A stretch of 64,000 nt of DNA. It comes from Luteimonas suaedae (GTDB taxonomy: Bacteria; Pseudomonadota; Gammaproteobacteria; Xanthomonadales; Xanthomonadaceae). The stretch spans positions 1 through 64,000 of the forward strand of contig NZ_VSSP01000011.1 in the NCBI RefSeq assembly GCF_008312895.1, given 5' to 3'. A model generated the notes under the pieces. The model was given only the letters and a program-made list of their open reading frames with translations. It was not told the origin of the DNA and searched no databases. This document shows, one piece after another, positions 1 through 8,600 of this stretch; within the stretch, counting starts at the first letter, position 1, and every line of letters begins with the position of its first letter. Made by a program: the position numbers and the translations under genes.

Positions 1-57
1 TCACGAATCACGAATCACGAATCACGAATCACGAATCACGAATCACGAATCACGAAT
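1..57. repeat. Tandem 7-bp repeat (TCACGAA) x8
   Basis: Eight uninterrupted copies of TCACGAA run from the window edge to one base before the tonB-type stop codon, so the array may extend further left. The same words (AATCACGAATCACG) recur as an inverted pair at 23962-24117, which marks this as a dispersed family rather than simple slippage. It lies just past the 3' end of the minus-strand gene. Confidence 0.9.
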
Positions 58-58
58 C

Positions 59-937
59 TCAGCCATCGATCAACTCGCCCGCCGGCAGGAACTGCCAGGT
101 ACGGGTGACGTGGAGGACGTCGACCTCCTCGTCGGTCCTGGGCAGCGGCGGGTAGGGCTCGGCGAGCCGGGCGATGCGCAGGGCGGCATCGTCGAGCAGG
201 CGGATGCCGCTGGAGCGGATCACCTGCGCGTTCTCGACACTGCCGTCGCGGCGGATCGCCACGCTGATCACCAGTTCGCCGGCCAGCTGCCGGCGCCGCG
301 CCTCGTCGGGGTAGTTGAGGTTGCCCACCCGCTCCACCCGGTCCACCCACGTGCGCAGGTAGGCGGCATAGGCGTATTCCTGGGTGCTGGCGGAGACGAA
401 CTTGCGCTTGGGCCGCTTGGCGTAGCGCTCGGAGCGCAGGTGGATCTCCGCCGCCAGCCGCGCCATCTCCATGTCGCGTTCGATCCGGTCGCGGCCCTCG
501 GGCAGCAGCGACGGATCGGCCTGCGGGGTCGGATCGGGCGTGACGACCTGCTGCTCGCCGCGATGGCTGCTGATCACCCGTGCCTGCGGCGGTGGCCGCG
601 CGTCCGGCGACTGCGCGCGCAGCGGTTCCGGGGCGATGCCGGGCTCGTCCTGCGGCGCGTGGCCGAGCTGCGACTCGCGCGGGCGCCGGCTCTGGTCGTG
701 CTCGCCGCCGCCCTGGTTGCTGGCCTGGGCGAGGAAGTCGGCCTGCGACTGCGTCAGCGGGCTGGTGGTTTCGGTCAGGATCACGTCCAGCGTCGGCAGT
801 ACCGGCGCGGCGTCGTCCAGGGCGAAGCCGAGGCCCAGCACCAGCATGCCGTGCAGCAGCAGCGACAGCACCAGGGTCGCGCTCAGGCGCTCGCGATCGC
901 CGATCGGCGGCGGCGGAATGGCGACGACCGCGTTCAT
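59..937 (-). CDS. Energy transducer TonB family protein (TonB3-like)
   Basis: A 292-residue inner-membrane-anchored periplasmic protein that would pass proton-motive energy to outer-membrane partners. What is seen: a short cytoplasmic N-terminus, one membrane segment at about residues 21-42 (LVLSLLLHGMLVLGLGFAL), a long Pro/Gln-rich linker, and a C-terminal TonB fold from about residue 205 (NLNYPDEARRR, then GELVISVAIRRDGSV). It sits beside gshB and the pil chemosensory operon. In Pseudomonas aeruginosa tonB3 has the same position and is linked to twitching motility, so a role in pilus assembly is a reasonable inference. It could instead be an ordinary TonB paralogue; no exbBD is nearby. Confidence 0.85.
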   Translation of the reverse strand: MNAVVAIPPPPIGDRERLSATLVLSLLLHGMLVLGLGFALDDAAPVLPTLDVILTETTSPLTQSQADFLAQASNQGGGEHDQSRRPRESQLGHAPQDEPGIAPEPLRAQSPDARPPPQARVISSHRGEQQVVTPDPTPQADPSLLPEGRDRIERDMEMARLAAEIHLRSERYAKRPKRKFVSASTQEYAYAAYLRTWVDRVERVGNLNYPDEARRRQLAGELVISVAIRRDGSVENAQVIRSSGIRLLDDAALRIARLAEPYPPLPRTDEEVDVLHVTRTWQFLPAGELIDG

Positions 938-968
938 GCGCCGCGGAGCAAAGGCGTTTTGCCGCGGC

Positions 969-1045
969 TCCGCGCGGATCCACGCGGACGGAGCAGGGCC
1001 GCTTGTGGAAAGGCTTGATCCGTGTTCATCCGCGCGAATCCGTGG
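969..1045. repeat. Imperfect inverted repeat of the 'atccgcg..aatccgtgg' type
   Basis: CGCGCGGATCCACGCGGA at about 969-987 is imperfectly complementary to TCCGTGTTCATCCGCGCGAA and its continuation at 1018-1044. Words of this type recur as intergenic repeats in many bacterial genomes. It fills the gap between the tonB-type start and the gshB stop. Confidence 0.5.
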
Positions 1046-2002
1046 CTAGTGACGTCCACCGTCCGACGCCTCGATCGCCGCGAACAGGTCGCCGGCGATG
1101 TCGAGGCCGAACTGCGCATCGAGTTCGCGGATGCAGGTCGGGCTGGTGACGTTGACCTCGGTCAGCCAGTCGCCGATCACGTCCAGGCCGACGAAGACCA
1201 TTCCCCGGCGCTTCATCTCCGGACCGACCTGGGCGGCGATCCAGCGGTCGCGATCGCTCAGCGGCCGGCCTTCGCCGCGGCCGCCGACGGCGAGGTTGCC
1301 GCGGAACTCGTCGCCCTGCGGGATCCGCGCCAGGCAGTACGGCACCGGCTCGCCCTCGATCAGCAGGATGCGCTTGTCGCCGTCGACGATCTCGGGCAGG
1401 TAGCGCTGCGCCATCGCCGTGCGCGTGCCGCCGTGGGTGAGCGTCTCCAGGATCACGTTGAGGTTGGGATCGCCGACGCGGGTGCGGAAGATCGAGCGTC
1501 CGCCCATGCCGTCCAGCGGCTTGAGCACGGCCTCACCGTGCTCGGCCACGAAGGCCTTGAGTGCGGCCGCCTCGCGGCTGACCAGGGTCGGCGGGCAGCA
1601 CTGCGGGAATTCCAGCGCGGCGAGCTTCTCGTTGAGATCGCGCAGGCCTTGCGGATCGTTGACCACGCGCGCGCCGGCGCGCTGCGCCAGGCCGAGGATC
1701 TGGGTGTCGTAGAGGTATTCGGCGTCGACCGGGGGATCGCGGCGCATCAGCACCACGTCGCCGGGCCCCAGGGCGCGCTGCGATGCCGGTCCCAGTTCGA
1801 ACCAGTCCTCGGCGTTGTCGCGAACGCTCAGTGACGCAACGCGCGCATTGGCGACGCCATTGGTCACCGACAGCCCGCCGGGCAGGACGTAGTGCAGGCG
1901 ATGGCCGCGGCGCTGCGCCGCCAGCAGCATCGCGAAAGTCGAATCCTTGGCGACCTTGATCGACCCGATCGGGTCCATCACGACGATGACGTCGAGCGGC
2001 AT
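1046..2002 (-). CDS. gshB: Glutathione synthetase
   Basis: Catalyses ATP-dependent ligation of glycine to gamma-glutamylcysteine, the second step of glutathione synthesis, in the cytosol. The 318 residues match the family length. The N-terminal domain opens MPLDVIVVMDPIGSIKVAKD, followed by an ATP-grasp fold with KPLDGMGGRSIF near residue 160 and the C-terminal VNVTSPTCIRELD that is diagnostic for bacterial GshB. I chose the ATG at 2002 because homologues begin there; the open frame upstream has no family similarity. It is divergent from pilG, which matches the Pseudomonas gene order. It ends in TAG directly beside a repeat. Confidence 0.97.
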   Translation of the reverse strand: MPLDVIVVMDPIGSIKVAKDSTFAMLLAAQRRGHRLHYVLPGGLSVTNGVANARVASLSVRDNAEDWFELGPASQRALGPGDVVLMRRDPPVDAEYLYDTQILGLAQRAGARVVNDPQGLRDLNEKLAALEFPQCCPPTLVSREAAALKAFVAEHGEAVLKPLDGMGGRSIFRTRVGDPNLNVILETLTHGGTRTAMAQRYLPEIVDGDKRILLIEGEPVPYCLARIPQGDEFRGNLAVGGRGEGRPLSDRDRWIAAQVGPEMKRRGMVFVGLDVIGDWLTEVNVTSPTCIRELDAQFGLDIAGDLFAAIEASDGGRH

Positions 2003-2072
2003 GGCAGGGGACGGTGTGGGAGACGCAGCGATGTTAGCAGCAGGCGCGGACTGCGACGCAGTACCGTGAACC

Positions 2073-2094
2073 GGGGCTCGCAGCGGCGAGCCCC
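2073..2094. promoter_or_regulatory. Strong hairpin between divergent gshB and pilG
   Basis: GGGGCTCG and CGAGCCCC form a perfect 8-bp stem around CAGCGG. It has no T-tract, so it is not a classic terminator. It lies just upstream of the pilG promoter and of gshB, and could be an operator or a simple insulating structure. Confidence 0.5.
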
Positions 2095-2105
2095 GCGTGC
2101 GAAGC

Positions 2106-2136
2106 TTGACAGTGCGCCGGCCGACTGGGATATAAG
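2106..2136 (+). promoter_or_regulatory. Candidate sigma-70 promoter of the pil-chp operon
   Basis: A consensus TTGACA at 2106-2111 is followed, after a 19-base gap, by TATAAG at 2131-2136 (or GATATA with 17 bases). Both boxes are unusually close to consensus for such GC-rich DNA. The distance to the pilG start is about 50 bases, fitting a short leader. Confidence 0.6.
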
Positions 2137-2187
2137 ACTGTTTGCAGCGGTGTCGGCCGTCGGAAACACCGCGCCAGGGGATCATTG

Positions 2188-2589
2188 ATGATGCAAGACG
2201 AAAAAAGCGCCGGCAGCCTCGATGGCTTGCGGGTGATGGTGATCGACGATTCGAAAACCATCCGCCGCACCGCGGAGACGCTGCTCAGGCGCGAGGGGGC
2301 GGAGGTGACGACGGCGGTCGACGGGTTCGAGGCGCTGGCCAAGATCGCCGACCAGCATCCGCAGATCATCTTCGTCGACATCATGATGCCGCGGCTCGAC
2401 GGCTATCAGACCTGTGCATTGATCAAGAACAACCAGATGTTCCGGCAGACACCTGTCATCATGCTGTCGTCCAAGGACGGGCTGTTCGACAAGGCGCGCG
2501 GCCGCATCGTGGGCTCGGAGCAGTACGTCACCAAACCATTCACGCGCGAGGAACTGCTCGACGCGATCCGCAAGCACGTCAACGCCTGA
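2188..2589 (+). CDS. pilG: Type IV pilus response regulator PilG
   Basis: A stand-alone receiver domain (133 residues) of the Pil-Chp chemosensory system, phosphorylated by the ChpA/PilL kinase and in Pseudomonas needed for pilus extension. Visible features: acidic pair in VMVIDDSKTIRRTAE, phospho-acceptor Asp64 in IIFVDIMMPRLDGYQ, and the conserved Lys in QYVTKPFT. TTG, ATG and ATG codons follow each other at 2185-2193; the first ATG is used here. A promoter is visible upstream. pilH follows after 21 bases. Confidence 0.95.
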   Translation: MMQDEKSAGSLDGLRVMVIDDSKTIRRTAETLLRREGAEVTTAVDGFEALAKIADQHPQIIFVDIMMPRLDGYQTCALIKNNQMFRQTPVIMLSSKDGLFDKARGRIVGSEQYVTKPFTREELLDAIRKHVNA

Positions 2590-2610
2590 CCGGGGGGGTA
2601 GGGCAATCCA

Positions 2611-2982
2611 ATGGCACGCATCCTGTTGATCGAAGATTCGCCGACCGACGTCGCGGTCCTGACGCAGTTGCTGGAGCGCAACGGCCACCAGGTGCTGACG
2701 TCGGCCAGTGCCGAGGACGGCATCGAGGTCTGCCGGCGCGAGCGCCCGGACCTGGTGCTGATGGACGTGGTGCTGCCGGGCATGAACGGCTTCCAGGCCA
2801 CGCGCGCGCTGTCGCGCGACGCCGACACCAGTGCGATCCCGGTCGTCATCGTCAGCACCAAGGGCATGGATACCGATCGCGCCTGGGGCATGCGCCAGGG
2901 CGCCAAGGGCTACCTGGTCAAGCCGCCGAGCGAGGAAGCGCTGATCGGCAGCATCGACGAGCTGCTCGGCACCGCGACATGA
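2611..2982 (+). CDS. pilH: Type IV pilus response regulator PilH
   Basis: The second single-domain receiver (123 residues) of the chemosensory pathway; in Pseudomonas it opposes PilG or acts as a phosphate sink. It opens MARILLIEDSPTD, has Asp52 in LVLMDVVLPGMNG and the switch Lys in GYLVKPPS. The stop overlaps the pilI ATG by four bases (ATGA), so translation is probably coupled. The unusual spacer upstream contains a run of seven G. Confidence 0.95.
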   Translation: MARILLIEDSPTDVAVLTQLLERNGHQVLTSASAEDGIEVCRRERPDLVLMDVVLPGMNGFQATRALSRDADTSAIPVVIVSTKGMDTDRAWGMRQGAKGYLVKPPSEEALIGSIDELLGTAT

Positions 2983-3536
2983 AGGCGGAAGGCGCACCGC
3001 GGCTCACGGGCGATCCGTTCGGCAGCCTGCTCGATTACGAGCGCCGGAGCCTGGCCCATGTGGCCGGCCTGCCGGAGCAGTTGGACGCCCCCGGCCTGTG
3101 GCGCGGCGTCGGCTACCGCATCGGCGATCGCCGCCTGGCCTCCGGCTTCGACGAGGTGATCGAGATCCTGCCGATGCCGCAGATCACACCGGTGCCGGGC
3201 GCGCAGCCGTGGATGCTCGGCGTGGCCAACATCCGCGGCAATCTGCTGCCGATCGTCGATCTCAAGCAGTTCCTGGAAGGCGCGCGCACGGTGCTGCACG
3301 AAAGCCAGCGCGTGCTGCTGGTGCGCCAGCCCGGCGGCGACGTCGCGGTCACGATCGACGAGCTGTATGGCCAGCGCAGCTTCCTCGAAGAGCAGCTGAT
3401 GCCGGTCGAACAGCTGGCGGAGGGGCGCTACGCATACTTCCTCGACCGCGCCTACCGGCTCGGCGACGACGAGTGGGCGGTCTTCAGCCTCGACCGGCTA
3501 GCCCGCACGCCCGAATTCAGACAAGCCGCGGCCTGA
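2979..3536 (+). CDS. pilI: CheW-like adaptor PilI
   Basis: A CheW-domain coupling protein (185 residues) that links the receptor PilJ to the PilL/ChpA kinase. The CheW fold runs from about residue 40 to 180; diagnostic stretches are [36 protein letters not shown] and the C-terminal [12 protein letters not shown]. The start overlaps the pilH stop. It has the N-terminal 35-residue extension typical of PilI ([19 protein letters not shown]). Confidence 0.95.
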   Translation: MKAEGAPRLTGDPFGSLLDYERRSLAHVAGLPEQLDAPGLWRGVGYRIGDRRLASGFDEVIEILPMPQITPVPGAQPWMLGVANIRGNLLPIVDLKQFLEGARTVLHESQRVLLVRQPGGDVAVTIDELYGQRSFLEEQLMPVEQLAEGRYAYFLDRAYRLGDDEWAVFSLDRLARTPEFRQAAA

Positions 3537-3567
3537 TCGCCGCATCGAAAGACACAGGGGTAACGCC

Positions 3568-5589
3568 ATGAGCACCGTAATGGACACCGTCGCCGGCAAG
3601 GGCCGCAATCTGGGCACCAATTTCTGGCTGACCGTGCTGGCGGTCGCGCTGCTGATCTTCGGCGCCAACACCGGCTACGCGATCTGGAAGGCGGCGCGCC
3701 TGGGCGGCGCCAGCACCGCGGCCTCCAGCCTGCAGGTGAACTCGCAGCGGCTGGCGATCCAGGGCCGCGAGGCGGTGGCCGGCGATGCCGAGGCCTACGC
3801 GGCGTTCAAGGCGACCAAGGCGCAGATCGACGGCGACATCGCCGGGCTCAACAGCAACTTCGGCACCACCGCCGGCGTCGCCGGGCCGATCCGCAGCGTG
3901 AGCGAAACCTGGGCGCCGCTGGAGCAGCATGCGCAGCAGGTGATCGCCAGCGAACAGGCGGTGTTGGCACTGGCCGGGAATGCCGAACGCTTCACCCAGC
4001 GGGTGCCGCAGCTGCAGGCGCAGCTCGACGAACTGGTGCGCGCGATGTCCAACAGCGGCTCGCCGGCCTCGCAGGTCTATATTGCGCTGCGCGAGGTGGT
4101 GCTGGCCTCGACCATGGCCCGCCGCGTCACCGAGATCCAGGCCGGCGGCGCCGGTGCGGCGATCGCGGGCGAGGCGCTGGCGCGTGACGTCGGCGTGTTC
4201 GAACAGGTGCTCGAGGGGCTGCGCTCCGGCGACGAGGGCATGAACGTACAGGCGCTGAGCAACAGCGGCTCGCTGGCGGCGCTGGAGAACGCCACCGGGC
4301 TGTGGACCGAGATGAAGCAGGATCTCGACGCCATCCTCGGCAGCGCGCAGAACCTGTTCGGCGCCCAGGCCGCGGCCGCGGCGCTGACCGCCGGCTCCGA
4401 CCGGCTGCTGTCCGACAGCGAGGCCCTGTTCCAGGCCTTCACCGCGTTCGGCTCGCTGGCCGACACCAGCATTCTCGGCAACATCTGGATCAGCATCGCC
4501 GCCGGCGCACTGGCGCTGGCCGCGATCGTGCTGCTGGTGCTCAGCCTGAACCGGGCGCAGAAGCAGCGCTACGAAACCACCATGGAGCTCAACAACCGCA
4601 ACCAGGAGGCGATCATGCGCCTGCTGGACGAGATGGGCTCGCTGGCCGAAGGCGACCTGACCGTCAAGGCTACCGTGACCGAGGACATGACCGGCGCGAT
4701 CGCCGACTCGATCAACTTCGCGGTCGAGCAGCTGCGCAACCTGGTGCAGACGATCAACGACACCTCGGTGCAGGTGTCCTCGAGCGCCCAGGAGACCCAG
4801 GCCACCGCCATGCACCTGGCGGAGGCGGCTGAACACCAGGCGCGCGAGATCACCTCGGCCTCGACCCGCATCAGCGAGATCGCGGCCAGCATCGACCAGG
4901 TATCGAAGAACTCCGCCGAATCGGCCGACGTGGCGCAGCGCTCGGTGCGGATCGCCACCAAGGGCGCGGGCGTGGTGCGGCAGACGATCCAGGGCATGGA
5001 CTCGATCCGCGACCAGATCCAGGAAACCTCCAAGCGCATCAAGCGCCTGGGCGAGTCGTCCCAGGAAATCGGCTCGATCGTGGAACTGATCAACGACATC
5101 TCCGAGCAGACCAACATCCTGGCGCTGAACGCGGCGATCCAGGCGGCGTCCGCGGGCGAGGCCGGCCGCGGCTTCGCGGTAGTGGCCGACGAAGTGCAGC
5201 GGCTCGCCGAGCGCGCCTCCAACGCGACCAAGCGCATCGAGACCCTGGTGCAGACGATTCAGTCCGATACCAACGAGGCGGTCAGCTCGATGGAGCAGAC
5301 GACCTCGGAAGTGGTCGCCGGCGCACGCCTGGCCGAGGACGCGGGCACCGCGCTGGGCGAGATCGAGAGCGTGTCGACCAACCTGGCCGACCTGATTCAG
5401 GGCATCTCCAGCGCCGCGCAGCAGCAGTCGGCCGCGGCCTCCAACATCACCCAGGCGATGAACACGATCCAGTCGATCACCGCGCAGACCTCGCAGGGCG
5501 CCAGCCAGACCGCCGAGTCGATCGGCAACCTGGCCCAGCTCGCCGCCGACCTGCGCCGCTCGGTCGCCGACTTCAAGCTGCCGGCCTGA
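3568..5589 (+). CDS. pilJ: Type IV pilus methyl-accepting chemoreceptor PilJ
   Basis: The dedicated receptor of the Pil-Chp pathway (673 residues). It has TM1 at about 19-40 ([20 protein letters not shown]), a helical periplasmic PilJ sensor domain to about 300, TM2 at about 302-325, a HAMP domain, and a long cytoplasmic coiled coil. The kinase-contact tip ([16 protein letters not shown], then [20 protein letters not shown]) lies near residues 513-550. A Glu/Gln-rich word ([11 protein letters not shown]) near residue 573 looks like a possible methylation helix, but the operon has no CheR and its CheB-like protein looks inactive, so adaptation by methylation is doubtful unless supplied elsewhere. 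Confidence 0.97.
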   Translation: MSTVMDTVAGKGRNLGTNFWLTVLAVALLIFGANTGYAIWKAARLGGASTAASSLQVNSQRLAIQGREAVAGDAEAYAAFKATKAQIDGDIAGLNSNFGTTAGVAGPIRSVSETWAPLEQHAQQVIASEQAVLALAGNAERFTQRVPQLQAQLDELVRAMSNSGSPASQVYIALREVVLASTMARRVTEIQAGGAGAAIAGEALARDVGVFEQVLEGLRSGDEGMNVQALSNSGSLAALENATGLWTEMKQDLDAILGSAQNLFGAQAAAAALTAGSDRLLSDSEALFQAFTAFGSLADTSILGNIWISIAAGALALAAIVLLVLSLNRAQKQRYETTMELNNRNQEAIMRLLDEMGSLAEGDLTVKATVTEDMTGAIADSINFAVEQLRNLVQTINDTSVQVSSSAQETQATAMHLAEAAEHQAREITSASTRISEIAASIDQVSKNSAESADVAQRSVRIATKGAGVVRQTIQGMDSIRDQIQETSKRIKRLGESSQEIGSIVELINDISEQTNILALNAAIQAASAGEAGRGFAVVADEVQRLAERASNATKRIETLVQTIQSDTNEAVSSMEQTTSEVVAGARLAEDAGTALGEIESVSTNLADLIQGISSAAQQQSAAASNITQAMNTIQSITAQTSQGASQTAESIGNLAQLAADLRRSVADFKLPA

Positions 5590-5680
5590 CCGCGGCCGAT
5601 CGCCAGGACGAGACGAACACGAGCATGAAGCCCACCGGTACCCGCCATGGCGTGCACGCGCATCTTCCCCGGAGGATGCG

Positions 5681-8600
5681 ATGACGGCGCTGCGCGACGC
5701 GATCGACTACACCACGCTCGGCTGGATCAAGCCGGAGCTCGACGAGACGCTGCAGCAGGCGCGGATCGAGATCGAGGCGTTCGTCGACGATCCCACCGAC
5801 GCCAGCCGCATGCGTTTTTGCGCCGGCTACCTGCACCAGGTGCAGGGCACCCTGCGCATGGTCGAGCTGTACGCCCCGGCGATGGTCGCCGAGGAGATGG
5901 AACGCCTGGCGCAGACGCTGCAGGAAGGCGCCACCCGCGATCGCGACGGCGCCTGTGCCTCGCTGATGCGCGGCGCGTTGCTGCTGCCGGACTACCTGGA
6001 ACGGCTGCAGGGCGGGCACAAGGACATCCCGATCGTGCTGCTGCCGCTGCTGAACGAATTGCGTGCGGCGCGCGGTGCCGCCGGTTTGAGCGAGAGCGTG
6101 CTGTTCGCGCCGGACCTGCAGCGTCCGCTGCCGGCGGACCTGCCGCAGGCGGCGCCCGAGCCGGATCCGGCGCGCGGCCAAACGGGCGCACGGCTCGCGG
6201 AACTCAACGCGGCGATGGCGGCCTGGCCGGACGACGGCGGCCCGGCGGACGCCGCGGCGTTCGCGACGACGCTGGAGGCGTTGTTGCCGCAGGCCCGCGA
6301 GGAACCGGTGCGACGCATGCTGTGGGTCGCCTCGCGGACGATGCAGGCGCTGCGCGACGGCGCGATCGTGGCGGACACGGCGTTGCGCCAGGGCTTCGCC
6401 GGGGTGGTGCGCGAGGCGCGCCAACAGCTGCAGCACGACGGTTTCGGCGTGCCTTCGCCGGAAACCGCGCTGGAGCCGACCCGGCAACTGCTCTACCACG
6501 TTGCCAACAACGGCGGCGAGCACGCGGCGCTGCGTGAACTGCGTGACACCTTCGATCTGGATGCGCCGGCGCCGAGCGAAGCCGAGCTCGACCATGCCCG
6601 TGGCAGCCTGCGCGGCCGCAACCGCGCGCTGCTGGACACGGTGGCGGGCGCGGTGAAGGAAGACCTGCTGCGGGTCAAGGACGTGCTCGACCTGCATCTG
6701 CGTACCGGCGAGCGCAGCACCGTCGCGCTGCAGCCGCAGGTCGAGGCGCTGGGCCGCGTCGCCGATACCCTCGGCATGCTCGGCCTCGGCGTCGCCCGCA
6801 CCGTGGTGCAGCAGCAGCGCGAGGCGATGGAGGCGATCGTGCGCGGCGACCGCCAGGCCGACGAGAACGCCCTGCTCGACATCGCCGGTTCGCTGCTCTA
6901 CGTCGATGCCTCGCTGGACGACCAGGTCGCGCGCCTCGGCGACGGCGACGCCAGCGACGACGAGGATCCGCTGGTCGGCGAATCGCGCAAGGCCGGAGAA
7001 ATCCTCGCCCGCGAGGCGATCGCCAACTTCGCCGATGCGCGGCAGGCGTTCGTCGCTTTCGTCGAGACCAGCTGGGACCATGGCGAGCTGGTGGAGGTCC
7101 CGCGCCTGCTGCAGGAAGTCTCCGGGGCGCTGCAGATGTTGCAGCTGCCGTTGCCGGCCGATTACCTGACCGGCGTGCGCCGCTATACCGAGACCGAGCT
7201 GCTCGTGCGCAAGCGCGTGCCCAATGGCCGCCAGCTCGACACCCTGGCCGACGCACTGGCCAGTCTCGAGTACTACCTCGAGGCGCTGCGCGAGCAGCGC
7301 GGCAACCGCGACGACATCCTCGACATCGCGCGCAACAGTCTCGAAACGCTCGGCTACTGGCCGCTGCCGCCGGAACAGGCGCCCGTCGCCGAATCCGCCG
7401 ATGGTGCCGATGTCGCCGCCGCCGGCAGCGGGCAGGCCGCGGCGCCCGAGGCGATCGCTGCCGGCGTGGCCGCGTTCATCGACCGCCCACGCGCCGGGCA
7501 GGAGCAGGGCACCGATCCAGCCGCCCCGACGGCCTCTGCGGCCGCGGTCCGCATGGACGGTGGCTTCGAGGCGACCGACGAGGACATCGACGACGAGATC
7601 CGCGAGGTGTTCCTGGAGGAATTCGCCGAGGAGATCGACCACCTCGACAAGCTGCTGCCGCCGTGGCGCGAACAGCCCAACGACATGGAGCGGCTGCGTC
7701 CGATCCGGCGCGTGTTCCACACCCTCAAGGGCAGCGGCCGCCTGGTCGGCGCGCGCGCGCTCGGCGATTTCAGCTGGAAGATCGAGAGCCTGCTCAACCG
7801 CGTGCTCGACGGATCGCGCGCGGCGACCCCGGCAGTCGTGGCGATGGTCGACCAGGCGTTCCAGACGCTGCCGCAGTTGCAGTCGGCGCTGCGCGGCGAG
7901 GCCGCGGTCGAAGTCGACCTGGCGCAGATGCAGGCCGATGCCGAGCGCATCGCCGCGGGCGACGAGGCGCCGCCGCGACCCGCAGCCGTCCGTGTCGCGC
8001 CAACGGCCGCAGCGCCCGAAACGGAAGAAATCGTCGCGCCGGCGTCCGATCGCGAAGCGCAGGCGCCGGACGCGACAGCCGGTGCGCCCGGGCCGGAGAT
8101 CGCCGACGCCCCCGACATGGTGCCGGCCTCGGTCGATGCACTGCTGCTCGAGATCCTCGATGCCGAGGTCACCGGCCATCGCGCCACCGTGGACGCATGG
8201 GTGGCGCGAGCAGCGGCCGGCGACAGCGCGGCCGATGACACGCTGTTGCGCGCGGTCCACACCATGAACGGCGCTTTCGCAATGGCCGAGGTGCCGGTGG
8301 TCACCGAGGCGCTGGCGCCAGCCGAGTCCTACATCCGCCGGATGCTGGCGGCACAGGCCGTTGCCGACGCCGAGGGCATCGCCGCGATCGGCGCGCTGTC
8401 GACGCTCGTGGGCGCCACGGTCGCGGGCCTGAAGTCCAGTCGCCCGCAGGTACCGACCTGCGATGCCCTGGCTGCGCGGCTGGCGACCTTGCGTGACGGT
8501 CTGCCGGAAGTCCGGCCGGCACCGCCGGTCGTCGATGACGACGACGATGGTGCATCGCTGGCGATGGGCCCGGTGGATGCGGAGCTGTCGGCGCTCGACC

